From contig JABFRB010000021.1 of assembly GCA_013141385.1 (NCBI GenBank), forward strand, positions 62,001 through 126,000: DNA of 64,000 nucleotides, read 5' to 3'. The number at the start of each line of letters is the position of its first letter. Within the stretch, counting starts at the first letter, position 1. The notes beneath the pieces were generated by a model. That model did not search any database. It saw nothing but the letters and a program-made list of their open reading frames with translations, and was not told the origin of the DNA. Shown here in pieces: positions 28,497 to 36,651 of this stretch. Source of the stretch: Bacteroidales bacterium (GTDB taxonomy: Bacteria > Bacteroidota > Bacteroidia > Bacteroidales > Tenuifilaceae). Both the position numbers and the translations under genes were made by a program.

Positions 28497-28995
28497 GATC
28501 TTTACTTTTTTCAATTTCGTTTAACATTCGCTCTAAGAGCATTATCTTTTTTTGGTATAAATCCATCAACGAGTTCACTAATTTTGGATTTGGTCCATTC
28601 TGCTTTAAATCTTTTGAGTAGTAGTTAATTAAATCGTTGATATACTGAATCTCCCTGCTCCCCGTTACAACTTGACTTGCATCGTAGGATGATTGCTTTA
28701 TCAACTTAGAATAGGCTTCAATTTGACCTGTTAGCTGAATCTCTTGGTTGGCAAGGGATGGGTTAATATTTGCAAATAATAACGTTTGCTTATCACTCTT
28801 ATTAAAGAAATAGACGAAAGTGAACGTTAGTATTAGTAGAACAGAAGCGGCAGCAACAATTCTAAATAGCAAAATATGCTTGCTTTTTTTACCAACATTT
28901 AACTCCTGCGAAATGCCTTTCCATAGATATTCCTCGTCAGGTTTCTCCACATCTAAGCTATTTCGATTCTCCCTTATGTACGATTCTAAATTCAT
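28471..28995 (-). CDS. Anti-sigma factor-like membrane protein
   Basis: 174 aa. The cytoplasmic N-terminus (about residues 1-38) contains EEYLWKGISQEL. One membrane helix spans about residues 42-62 (LLFRIVAAASVLLILTFTFVYFF). The remaining 110 residues are periplasmic, with a helical coiled-coil-like stretch (LANQEIQLTGQIEAYSKLIKQ and DLYQKKIMLLERMLNEIEKSK). The layout is that of Bacteroidota anti-sigma factors behind ECF sigma genes. It starts 2 bp behind the sigma-factor stop and overlaps the next gene by 26 bp. No zinc-binding motif is seen. Confidence 0.78.
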   Translation of the reverse strand: MNLESYIRENRNSLDVEKPDEEYLWKGISQELNVGKKSKHILLFRIVAAASVLLILTFTFVYFFNKSDKQTLLFANINPSLANQEIQLTGQIEAYSKLIKQSSYDASQVVTGSREIQYINDLINYYSKDLKQNGPNPKLVNSLMDLYQKKIMLLERMLNEIEKSKDHGQRKINI

Positions 28996-28997
28996 GC

Positions 28998-29570
28998 CTA
29001 AACTTTTAATTCTCTTGATTTGCTCACAAATTCATCGCCTTTAAGCTTTTCTTGAAGAAGTTTCCTTGCCCGTTGGTACTGCGATTTAGAGGTTGACTCC
29101 GAAATACCAAGCATCTCGGCAATCTCTTTATGCATGTAACCTTCTAACAAGTAGAGGTTTAAAATCACTCTGGCTTTCTCTGGTAAAGATTTAATTGCCT
29201 CGTGAATAGCCTCTGGTGTAACTTCGGGGATTTCTTCATCATCGGTTTCCTCATACGCTATGTGTAAATTGTCTAAATTGGTAAAAGCCTGCTTTTTTTG
29301 CCTTAAATGGTTTAGCGATTTGTTTATTACAATCCGTTTTAACCATATACCAAATGACGATTCTCCCTTATAAAAATCCAAACTCTTAAATGCGCTAACA
29401 AACGATTCCTGAAGAATATCCTCAGCATCGTACTGATTAACCACAATTCGAACACAGGTGTTGTACATTGCTTGCACGTGCGATTTATATAGCCTGTACA
29501 TTGCCTGCTGATCGCCTTGTCGCGCTCGTTCAATCAGCCTTTTATTGATATCAATTGTTTCGATGTCCAA
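28998..29570 (-). CDS. ECF RNA polymerase sigma factor
   Basis: 190 aa. Region 2 includes MYRLYKSHVQAMYNTCVRIVVNQYDAEDILQESFVSAFKSLDFYKGESSFGIWLKRIVINKSLNHLR at about residues 24-90. A short acidic linker (EETDDEEIPEV) follows. Region 4 contains SLPEKARVILNLYLLEGYMHKEIAEMLGISESTSKSQYQRARKLLQEKL with a clear helix-turn-helix. The promoter region is shared with divergent folB (about 126 bases). It is the first gene of an operon with a membrane anti-sigma-like protein and a secreted beta-repeat protein, which suggests a cell-envelope stress regulon. Confidence 0.94.
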   Translation of the reverse strand: MDIETIDINKRLIERARQGDQQAMYRLYKSHVQAMYNTCVRIVVNQYDAEDILQESFVSAFKSLDFYKGESSFGIWLKRIVINKSLNHLRQKKQAFTNLDNLHIAYEETDDEEIPEVTPEAIHEAIKSLPEKARVILNLYLLEGYMHKEIAEMLGISESTSKSQYQRARKLLQEKLKGDEFVSKSRELKV

Positions 29571-29696
29571 ATCCTGTTTTATACTATAAGAGACACAAGT
29601 AAATGAAAAAGACGGAATATTTCTATACTTTTATTTTTATTTGAAAAACTTTGGGCAAATTCGTACCCTAATTTATTTCTTAAAAATCGATTATTT

Positions 29697-30056
29697 ATGG
29701 CAATCATCGAAATAGAGAATGTTGAGTTCCACGCTAACCACGGGCACTTCGCAGAGGAGCAAGTAATTGGTAATATTTTTTTAGTTGACCTAAGAATAGA
29801 ATACAATTCCATTAAAGCCCAAGAAAGTGATAATTTAAAGGATACTGTAAACTATCAAAAAGCCTTTGAAATAGTTAAAAGGGAGATGGCTATAAAATCA
29901 CATTTGCTAGAACATGTTGGCAATAGAATACTCGAATCTCTTACTAATGAACTAGTTGGCATTGAAATTGCAACAGTAAAAATATCAAAGGTAAATCCTC
30001 CTATGGGTGGCAAAATAGAAAAGGTTAGTATTACTCTTAGTAAAGTGGTAAAATAA
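29697..30056 (+). CDS. folB: Dihydroneopterin aldolase
   Basis: 119 aa, standard length. FolB cleaves 7,8-dihydroneopterin to 6-hydroxymethyl-dihydropterin and glycolaldehyde in folate synthesis, as an octamer. The catalytic Glu is in FHANHGHFAEEQVIGNIFLVDL (residues 20-21) and the catalytic Lys is in VKISKVNPPMGG (K98). DTVNYQKAFEIVKREMAIKSHLLEHVGNRI matches the substrate-binding helix. It stands alone, divergent from the sigma operon and directly upstream of tRNA-Cys on the same strand. Confidence 0.95.
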   Translation: MAIIEIENVEFHANHGHFAEEQVIGNIFLVDLRIEYNSIKAQESDNLKDTVNYQKAFEIVKREMAIKSHLLEHVGNRILESLTNELVGIEIATVKISKVNPPMGGKIEKVSITLSKVVK

Positions 30057-30067
30057 AAGTGATAGGG

Positions 30068-30097
30068 TTTGCTAGAAAGATTTTTTTAGTATCTTTG
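30068..30097 (+). promoter_or_regulatory. Bacteroidota-type promoter of tRNA-Cys
   Basis: TTTG at 30068-30071 and TATCTTTG at 30090-30097, separated by 18 bases, fit the -33 TTTG / -7 TAnnTTTG consensus of Bacteroidota. The tRNA starts 20 bases after the -7 element. Confidence 0.65.
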
Positions 30098-30116
30098 CTT
30101 CCCAATTGCCTAAAAC

Positions 30117-30187
30117 GGTATCGTGGCCGAGTGGCTAGGCAGCGGTCTGCAAAACCGCGTACAGCGGTTCGACTCCGCTCGATACCT
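30117..30187 (+). tRNA. tRNA-Cys (anticodon GCA)
   Basis: The acceptor stem GGTATCG/CGATACC pairs fully. The D stem is GCC/GGC, the anticodon stem GCGGT/ACCGC with loop CTGCAAA gives anticodon GCA (30149-30151), and the T arm is AGCGG-TTCGACT-CCGCT. The 3' CCA is not encoded. Confidence 0.97.
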
Positions 30188-30188
30188 C

Positions 30189-30220
30189 AAAAAGCCCCAG
30201 TTTTGGGGCTTTTGTTATTT
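30189..30220. terminator. Bidirectional terminator between tRNA-Cys and cysH
   Basis: The arms AAAAGCCCC (30190-30198) and GGGGCTTTT (30205-30213) enclose a 6-base loop. It is followed by T-rich sequence on the plus strand and by a T run on the minus strand. It serves both tRNA-Cys and the convergent reductase gene. Confidence 0.8.
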
Positions 30221-30925
30221 TTCACGTTTATGTAATCCGCATTCTTTGCTATCCGCATTCTCCCACCACCATCTTCCGGCTCTTATATCTTCACCAGGAA
30301 AGATTTCGCGCGTGCATGGCTGACAGCCAATACTAGGATAACCTCTATCGTGAAGAGTATTATATGGTACACTATTCTCCTTGATATAATCCCACACCTG
30401 CTTTTCTGTCCAGTCTATAAGTGGATTTAACTTAATCATGCCGTTGGCATCGTCCCATTCAACCATTTGTGCCTCCGATCGAGTAATAGACTGATCCTTG
30501 CGGAGCCCGCAAATCCAGATTTCAGCACCGTTAAAGGCTCTTTTTAGAGGTACTATCTTTCGGATATTACAGCACTCTTTTCTGTTTTCGGTGCTGTGAT
30601 AAAAAAGATTGATCCCTTTTTGAGCCACCATCGCCTCTACCTGCTCGCTGTTTGGGGAATACACCTCCATTTTAATCTTATACCTTAAACAGGTTTTCTC
30701 AATTAACTCGTAGGTTTCATAAAAAAGACGTCCAGTGTCAAGTGTAAATATTCTCGTTTGGGAAGCAATCTTCACAACCATATCGGTAAGCACCTGATCC
30801 TCTGCCCCAAGACTTGACGATAAAACAATTCTACCTTTAAACTCGTATAAAAACCACCTAAGAATTTCATCATTGGTTTTACCCTTGAGTTTTAGAATTA
30901 ATTCATTAAAAACATTTTTATCCAT
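30215..30925 (-). CDS. cysH: Phosphoadenylyl/adenylyl-sulfate reductase, [4Fe-4S] type
   Basis: 236 aa. The ATP-pyrophosphatase-type loop is SSSLGAEDQVL (about residues 36-46), and LDTGRLFYETYEL follows. The iron-sulfur cysteines are the CC at 118-119 (RKECCNIRKIVPL) and C201-x2-C204 (GCQPCTR). The reactive cysteine is in ECGLH (residues 228-232). The CC...CxxC set points to a cluster-containing reductase that prefers APS, reducing it to sulfite with thioredoxin in cysteine synthesis. Start ATG at 30925. No cysD/N or sulfite reductase lies nearby, so sulfur assimilation is split over the genome. It is next to tRNA-Cys, possibly by chance. Confidence 0.9.
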   Translation of the reverse strand: MDKNVFNELILKLKGKTNDEILRWFLYEFKGRIVLSSSLGAEDQVLTDMVVKIASQTRIFTLDTGRLFYETYELIEKTCLRYKIKMEVYSPNSEQVEAMVAQKGINLFYHSTENRKECCNIRKIVPLKRAFNGAEIWICGLRKDQSITRSEAQMVEWDDANGMIKLNPLIDWTEKQVWDYIKENSVPYNTLHDRGYPSIGCQPCTREIFPGEDIRAGRWWWENADSKECGLHKREK

Positions 30926-31117
30926 GGTACAATTTATGTAAGTATAATCAGCAAAAATATCAGCTTTCGAAATTAAACAATAAATTAATATTTGTGTTCT
31001 ATCAAAAACATTGGCATTTTATTCATAAAAATCATAACTTTCGCTTTGCAATTTTGTTTTATAGTTTAAATTTGAGTTTTAGTAATTAATTTTGTGTTCT
31101 TATAAAACAATGAAATT

Positions 31118-31630
31118 ATGAAAAAGATTTTTACACTAATATTAAGTTTAGCCTTTGCGCAAGCATTTGGGCAGACCCCTGCAATTGTTATGCAGGTAGT
31201 TTCTTCATCTGGTGGTTACTATAAAGATGTAGCATCAGGGTTAAATATTAGTTGGACCATTGGGGAACCAGTAATCGAAACTATTAAAAATACTGATGGA
31301 TCTGTTGTCCTAACTCAAGGCTTCCAGCAAGGTAATCTTTTTACTACCGATGTCCCTAATACCGATTTACCTTCACTCAATTTTAGGATGTACCCTAACC
31401 CAACTATTAATAAAGTTTGGTTTGAGGTAAACAATCAAAAGGCAAAAGGTGATTTTTTGGTTGAGGTGTATGATATTACTGGCCGAAAAATGATTACTCA
31501 AAATCTTGGTCAATTCGAAGATCAAGCAATAAAGGAATTGTCGGTTGCATCTTTAAGGTCAGGAATTTACCTTGTTAAGGTTAGAATTGGTAATTACAAT
31601 AGCGATGTAATTAAACTTATTAAAGAATAA
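31118..31630 (+). CDS. Secreted protein with a T9SS type A sorting domain
   Basis: 170 aa. The signal peptide is MKKIFTLILSLAFAQAFGQ. The central part (about residues 25-85) has beta strands with SGLNISWTIGEPVIET and VLTQGFQQGN, as in many small T9SS cargo proteins. The C-terminal 80 residues are the type A sorting domain: FRMYPNPTINKVWFEV, EVYDITGRKMITQNLG, and the terminal GIYLVKVRIGNYNSDVIKLIKE. The domain directs passage through the SprA translocon. It is directly upstream of the fibre array but has its own terminator. Confidence 0.9.
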   Translation: MKKIFTLILSLAFAQAFGQTPAIVMQVVSSSGGYYKDVASGLNISWTIGEPVIETIKNTDGSVVLTQGFQQGNLFTTDVPNTDLPSLNFRMYPNPTINKVWFEVNNQKAKGDFLVEVYDITGRKMITQNLGQFEDQAIKELSVASLRSGIYLVKVRIGNYNSDVIKLIKE

Positions 31631-31652
31631 TCCATAACCTTAATCTTCTTTT

Positions 31653-31700
31653 TAAGGCAGATAAATGTTAATCATTTATCTGCTTTTGGTTTTTGTAATT
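31653..31700 (+). terminator. Terminator after the T9SS cargo gene
   Basis: The stem GCAGATAAATG/CATTTATCTGC (31657-31667 and 31673-31683) with a 5-base loop is followed by TTTT and then TTTTT-rich sequence. Confidence 0.8.
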
Positions 31701-31884
31701 TTTTTTAAACTCTCTAACCCTATTTATTCCGACTTTACCAGATTCACTTATTCCTGTGAGTTTGTTCCAAATTATAAATTGAGGTTAGAAACTGAATTTG
31801 AATTTTACTATGAAACATAATTTAGGTAATTTTTGTTTTATGGCTACCTGTTTTTATTTCGTCACCCAACTAAACCTAATCACT

Positions 31885-34047
31885 ATGAAAGTAACTAATA
31901 CCTTTTTTAAACCAATTATCTTTATTTTTTTACTTTTTACCCAAATTATTGGGTATTCACAAGTACCACATGGGTTTAATTACCAAGCTGTTATTCGCGA
32001 TGGTAACGGAACACCTATTGCTAATAAAGTGATAGGGTTGAGGATTTCTCTCCAAGACGCAGCATCAAAAGTACTGTACGCTGAAACACAATCGCCCTTG
32101 ACCAACACTAATGGTGTTATTTCAATAACCATCGGTTCCGGAACTCAGATTAGTGATAGTTCATTTACTAGTATCCCATGGAAAACAGGAGAAATTCTTG
32201 TTAAAATTGAGATAGACCCGGCTGGTGGTACTACTTATGTCCAAATGGGTAGTCCAACCAAATTACAAGCCGTCCCCTACGCATATTATGCAGAAAATGT
32301 TAAAGAAATTACAAGCCAACCAAATGCACTTAACGATGATCCTATCTTCGAGGTTAAGAATAAGAGCGGGCAGGTGGTATTCGGCGTGTATCAGGAAGGT
32401 GTTCGGGTTTATGTGGCTGATACTCAAATCAAAGGAGCTAAGGGAGGATTCGCTGTAGGCGGGCTATCCAATCAGGCTAAAGCAGGACAGCAGGAGTACT
32501 TCCGTATTACCCCCGATAGTGCAAGAATTTGGGTTAAGGAGGTGCCATCAATTAAGGGCGCAAAAGGAGGGTTTGCTGTGGGTGGTTTATCCAATCAGGC
32601 AAAAACAATAAGATCTCGAAATTTAATGCTAATTGCAACTGATAGTGCACGTATTTGGGTAAACGATGCAGTAAAAGGTGCAAAGGGTGGGTTTGCTGTG
32701 GGTGGTTTATCCAATCAGGCAAAAGGCTCATCATCGAGGTTTCTAAGTTTAACCCCACAAAATTCATTTATAGGACAAGATGCCGGTAAATCTATTACAA
32801 CCGGTTTATACAACTCTTTTATTGGTTACCAAGCTGGGTTATCGAATACTGCGGGTAGAAGTAATATTTTTATAGGATATCAGTCAGGCTATAGTAATAT
32901 TGGTGATGTGTTTGGGAGTTATGGTCACCTCAATATTTTTGTTGGAAATCAAAGTGGTTACTCAAATACTACTGGTCTCGGGAATATTTTCTTAGGAGAA
33001 AAAAGTGGCTACCAAAACACCGAAGGTTCAAGGGATGTATTTATTGGTGTGCAAAGCGGACAGGCCAACCTAACGGGTCTATACAATGTCTTTATAGGTT
33101 ATCAAAGCGGTTGTTTTAACACCACAGGTTCACGAAACGTTCTTTTAGGGAATGCTGCTGGTTTTCATAATACTACAGGACAATCGAATATAATGATTGG
33201 AGATGGGGCTGGCTGGAATAATGCTAACGGTAGTAATAATATTTTTCTGGGGGGAAACACTGGAGCAAATAATACAACGGGAAACAGCAATGTGTTTTTA
33301 GGTGTTGAGTCGGGATATAATAACATTGGAGGATATAGCAATACTTTTATAGGGCAATCAAGCGGTACTTCTAATACCGAAGGATTTTCGAATATCTATA
33401 TTGGTGCTCATAGTGCCGAAAGAACGGCTACTGGTACTAATAATGTTATTCTTGGTTCTTATGCAGGTAGCTATTACGCCATAGGTAATACTAACGTAAT
33501 GATAGGTTCAAATGCAGGTCTATATAATAAAGGGAACAATAATGTTTTTATTGGTTCAAATGCGGGATATTTAGAGGCGGGAAGCAATAAACTTTATATT
33601 ACAAATACCTCAGATTCAACACCATTAATTTTTGGTGATTTTAGTAAGGATTCTCTGGCGATTAATGGAAAACTATGTGTTTATGGATTCTCTGGCGGTA
33701 CAACTGGCTGGAACTCCCTAAGCGATGCAACTCTTAAAACAAATATTGCTACACTTTCAAATTCACTAGAATCGGTTCTTCAACTTCGAGGGGTAAAGTA
33801 TGAATGGAAGGATAAATCTACCTTCGATAGTCGACAACATATCGGATTTATTGCCCAAGAAGTTAATGAAATCGTCCCCGAAGTTGTTAGTCAGATCAAT
33901 GGTAAATTCGCTATAGATTATGCGCCCTTAACAGCAATACTAGTTGAAGCCATCAAAGAGCAGCAGCAACAAATTGAAAAGCAAAAAAGTGAATTGGATT
34001 ACCTTAAAGCCAAAATTTTAGAAATTGAGGCAATGCTCAAGAAGTAA
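31885..34047 (+). CDS. Secreted fibre protein with S74 intramolecular chaperone domain (fibre 1)
   Basis: 720 aa from the ATG at 31885, which heads the signal peptide (about 26 residues ending IIGYSQ). An upstream frame would add 29 residues without family support. After a shared N-terminal beta domain (about 27-150, with GFNYQAVIRDGNGTP) comes DDPIFEVKN at 151 and three copies of KGAKGGFAVGGLSNQAK at about 182, 225 and 263. The shaft (about 292-572) is built of 14-16-residue repeats of the type SNVFIGYQSG. The S74 chaperone begins at SLSDATLKTNI (about 610), and the end is a coiled coil (EQQQQIEKQKSELDYL). In S74 proteins this Ser/Lys pair supports self-cleavage after trimer folding. Predicted to be a trimeric surface fibre. 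Confidence 0.85.
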   Translation: MKVTNTFFKPIIFIFLLFTQIIGYSQVPHGFNYQAVIRDGNGTPIANKVIGLRISLQDAASKVLYAETQSPLTNTNGVISITIGSGTQISDSSFTSIPWKTGEILVKIEIDPAGGTTYVQMGSPTKLQAVPYAYYAENVKEITSQPNALNDDPIFEVKNKSGQVVFGVYQEGVRVYVADTQIKGAKGGFAVGGLSNQAKAGQQEYFRITPDSARIWVKEVPSIKGAKGGFAVGGLSNQAKTIRSRNLMLIATDSARIWVNDAVKGAKGGFAVGGLSNQAKGSSSRFLSLTPQNSFIGQDAGKSITTGLYNSFIGYQAGLSNTAGRSNIFIGYQSGYSNIGDVFGSYGHLNIFVGNQSGYSNTTGLGNIFLGEKSGYQNTEGSRDVFIGVQSGQANLTGLYNVFIGYQSGCFNTTGSRNVLLGNAAGFHNTTGQSNIMIGDGAGWNNANGSNNIFLGGNTGANNTTGNSNVFLGVESGYNNIGGYSNTFIGQSSGTSNTEGFSNIYIGAHSAERTATGTNNVILGSYAGSYYAIGNTNVMIGSNAGLYNKGNNNVFIGSNAGYLEAGSNKLYITNTSDSTPLIFGDFSKDSLAINGKLCVYGFSGGTTGWNSLSDATLKTNIATLSNSLESVLQLRGVKYEWKDKSTFDSRQHIGFIAQEVNEIVPEVVSQINGKFAIDYAPLTAILVEAIKEQQQQIEKQKSELDYLKAKILEIEAMLKK

Positions 34048-34066
34048 AAAAGGCTTCTTTATTTTA
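34038..34066 (+). terminator. Possible weak terminator after fibre 1
   Basis: AAGAAG and CTTCTT flank a 9-base loop, followed by TATTTTA. The stem is short and the remaining 280 bases to the next gene show no other feature. Confidence 0.3.
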
Positions 34067-34348
34067 CTCTTTAATATGAAACTAAAAAAGGATAAAGTCA
34101 GTAAGATTCAGAAGTTGAGTTGCACTTTTTCTGGTTTTGTTGTGCTTTAATCCCATTAGCATTGGATCTATGGGTGACAAGGATATGTGTAAGAACGTAT
34201 TAATTCTTTTTCAAAGTACTGTCTATTTATAGATAAACAAGGGAAAAAGCATTTTTGCATAATTTATTTTGATTCTATGAAATTTTTGTAATTTGTAATG
34301 TTTTTTGCAACCACCTATTTAGCAAAATGTCTCACTAAATTAAAGACT

Positions 34349-36460
34349 ATGAAATTTCGAATTTTACAATTTATCATTCTCCCTTTTGCATTTTTATTTA
34401 TTTGCCAAGTTGCAAACTCGCAGATTCCAAAAGGGTTCAGCTACCAAACTGTAATACGTAATTCCAGCGGACAGCCATTAGCTAGTCAAGATGTATCTAT
34501 TCGTATAACGCTTACAAATGACACTGGAACCCCAGTTTATTACAGCGAAATACATTCGAAAACTACTACTCCTCAAGGAATTGTTAATTTAACAATTGGG
34601 GCAGGAGTTGCTCAAAATCAAGGAGATATTAATAATGTAGTGTGGAAAGATGGAAATATTTGGGTTAAAGTAGAGGTTGATAAAAAGGATGGTGCGGGAT
34701 ATATTTCTATGGGTTTGACCCAACTCCAATCTGTTCCTTACGCCCAATATGCTGTTGATGGTACATGGGTCTCAGCACATTCAGTAACCAGTAGCATTAC
34801 GGCTGGTCCTGATGATCCAATCTTCGAGGTTAAGAATAAGGATGGGAATGTTGTATTTGGAGTATATCAAGGAGGTGTAAGGGTTTACGTTGAAGATGCT
34901 ATTATCAAGGGAGCAAAAGGAGGGTTTGCTGTGGGCGGCCTCTCAAATCAAGCAAAAGCCTCAACCGAATACTTCCGTATTACCCCCGATAGTGCACGTA
35001 TTTGGATAAAAGAAGTTCCTTCTATAAAAGGAGCAAAAGGAGGATTTGCTGTGGGTGGACTTTCAAATAAAAAAGTAACTAATAGTGATTATTTTAATGT
35101 CACTCCCGTTAGTACACCTCTCATAATTAATGATAATGCTCAACTATTATGGTACCCATTGAAAGAGGCATTTTTAGTTGGTCGAGTCCAAGTACTTGAT
35201 CCTGCTGATGTAGGATTTAATTCCTTTTCTTCAGGTTACCACTCTAAAGCAAAAGGGGACTATTCACAGGCTATGGGATATAACACCATCGCATCCAATA
35301 CTTATGCTACAGCCATAGGTGAATCATGTCTTGCTAGTGGACTTTATTCCTTCGCCTTTGGTTCGCAGGCTCAAGCTACTAATACAAATAACATAGCAAT
35401 TGGCTATCAAACAGAATCTTCAGGAACTTCAGACTGTTATGCTTTTGGAAAACTAGCCAAAGTTTTATCGAATTCTTCCAACAGCTATGCTTTTGGAAAT
35501 TCTGCACAGGTACTTTCTTATTCTACAAACAGCTATGCTTTAGGCAATACATCATTAGTTACGGGATCAACAGATTGTTACGCTTTTGGAACAAACTCAT
35601 CAGTTTCAGGGGGTCTTAACAGCTATGCTATAGGAAGCAATTCAAAAGTTGCGTATGGTTCTAATACAGCCTGGGGAAGCTATGCTATTGGTGATCATGC
35701 AGAATGTTATGGTCAGCGTGCATATGCATTGGGCAGCCATGCCAGAGCTTTGAATAACGATGCTATAGCTTTTGGTACAAATACGAAATCAACAGCCTAT
35801 GTCTCAATTGCCATTGGAGCAAACGGTTCTAATGCTGACACAACATACGCTACAGGGCAAGCTTCAATTGCAATGGGGTATGCTGCTAACTCTGGAGGAC
35901 TAAGTTCTATTTCTTTAGGTACTCGAAGTATAGCAAGTTCCAATTATTCTGTAGCTATAGGTAATCAGGCTGAAGCCACAGCAATCAATGCTACGGCTAT
36001 AGGTAATGGTGCTATTGCAAATACCAATAATAAAGTTCGGATTGGAAATACTGCCGTTTCTGTTATTGAAGGTCAAGTAGCCTTTACTTCTGCATCGGAT
36101 ATGCGATTGAAAAAGAATATCAAAGATTTAAACAGTGGCTTAGATTTTATACTGAAACTTCGTCCTGTTGAATTCCAGATGAAACAAGGTGACGATAAAA
36201 TAAATTATGGTTTCATTGCTCAGGATATTGAAAAACTAATTGGTACTAATAATAGTATGCTGACCATTGGTGGTGATGCTGACCGTACCCTTGGTCTTCG
36301 ATATACTGATTTTATTGCGCCTTTAGTAAAAGCATTACAGGAACAGCAGGCACAAATTGATGCTTTAAAAGCCGAAAATACTCAACTCAAAAACGACGCT
36401 AAAGAGATTCAAAACCTCAAGGCTGAACTTGAAGCAATCAAGAAAATGCTTAAAAAATAA
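34349..36460 (+). CDS. Secreted fibre protein with YadA-head repeats and S74 domain (fibre 2)
   Basis: 703 aa from the ATG at 34349; it starts with a signal peptide (about 25 residues, MKFRILQFIILPFAFLFICQ and on). Two copies of the KGAKGGFAVGGLSN module lie at about residues 187 and 226; the second copy ends NKKV. The shaft differs from fibre 1: about 290-570 holds YadA-head-type repeats such as NSYAFGNSAQVLS and AIGYQTESSG. The S74 domain starts at SASDMRLKKNI (about 580) and includes GFIAQDIEKL and DADRTLGLRYTDFIAP. The coiled coil ends KMLKK. The chaperone is closest to that of fibre 6. It is probably a trimeric adhesive or protective surface fibre. Confidence 0.85.
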   Translation: MKFRILQFIILPFAFLFICQVANSQIPKGFSYQTVIRNSSGQPLASQDVSIRITLTNDTGTPVYYSEIHSKTTTPQGIVNLTIGAGVAQNQGDINNVVWKDGNIWVKVEVDKKDGAGYISMGLTQLQSVPYAQYAVDGTWVSAHSVTSSITAGPDDPIFEVKNKDGNVVFGVYQGGVRVYVEDAIIKGAKGGFAVGGLSNQAKASTEYFRITPDSARIWIKEVPSIKGAKGGFAVGGLSNKKVTNSDYFNVTPVSTPLIINDNAQLLWYPLKEAFLVGRVQVLDPADVGFNSFSSGYHSKAKGDYSQAMGYNTIASNTYATAIGESCLASGLYSFAFGSQAQATNTNNIAIGYQTESSGTSDCYAFGKLAKVLSNSSNSYAFGNSAQVLSYSTNSYALGNTSLVTGSTDCYAFGTNSSVSGGLNSYAIGSNSKVAYGSNTAWGSYAIGDHAECYGQRAYALGSHARALNNDAIAFGTNTKSTAYVSIAIGANGSNADTTYATGQASIAMGYAANSGGLSSISLGTRSIASSNYSVAIGNQAEATAINATAIGNGAIANTNNKVRIGNTAVSVIEGQVAFTSASDMRLKKNIKDLNSGLDFILKLRPVEFQMKQGDDKINYGFIAQDIEKLIGTNNSMLTIGGDADRTLGLRYTDFIAPLVKALQEQQAQIDALKAENTQLKNDAKEIQNLKAELEAIKKMLKK

Positions 36461-36483
36461 AATGCAATTCACATTTTAATATA

Positions 36484-36513
36484 GTCCCATCAAAAACTTG
36501 ATGGGGCTTTTTT
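36484..36513 (+). terminator. Terminator after fibre 2
   Basis: The stem CCCATCAA/TTGATGGG (36486-36493 and 36498-36505) with a 4-base loop is followed by GCTTTTTTT. Confidence 0.85.
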
Positions 36514-36599
36514 GAAAAATCCCATAGATGCTTGCTGTCATTTTCATAGACTGAAATTTGATAAATAACCAATGTGTATTATAACATTTTAACAAATAG

Positions 36600-36629
36600 T
36601 TTGTTTTTTTATCTTAAACACTCGTTTAA
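36600..36629 (+). promoter_or_regulatory. Conserved promoter/operator element of fibre 3
   Basis: TTTG at 36600-36603 is followed by the near-palindrome TTAAAC-ACTC-GTTTAA at 36614-36629. The same arrangement recurs at 39049-39079 upstream of fibre 4, which suggests a shared control site duplicated with the gene. Confidence 0.5.
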
Positions 36630-36651
36630 TTTTTATTAACCAAAAATCCTT

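Noticed and set aside
30123-30323. 66-aa ORF beginning inside tRNA-Cys
   Set aside because: It overlaps the tRNA, the terminator and cysH and has no coding character.
30215-30925. Functional coupling of cysH and tRNA-Cys
   Set aside because: They are convergent and share only a terminator; both names involve cysteine but nothing in the sequence links their control.
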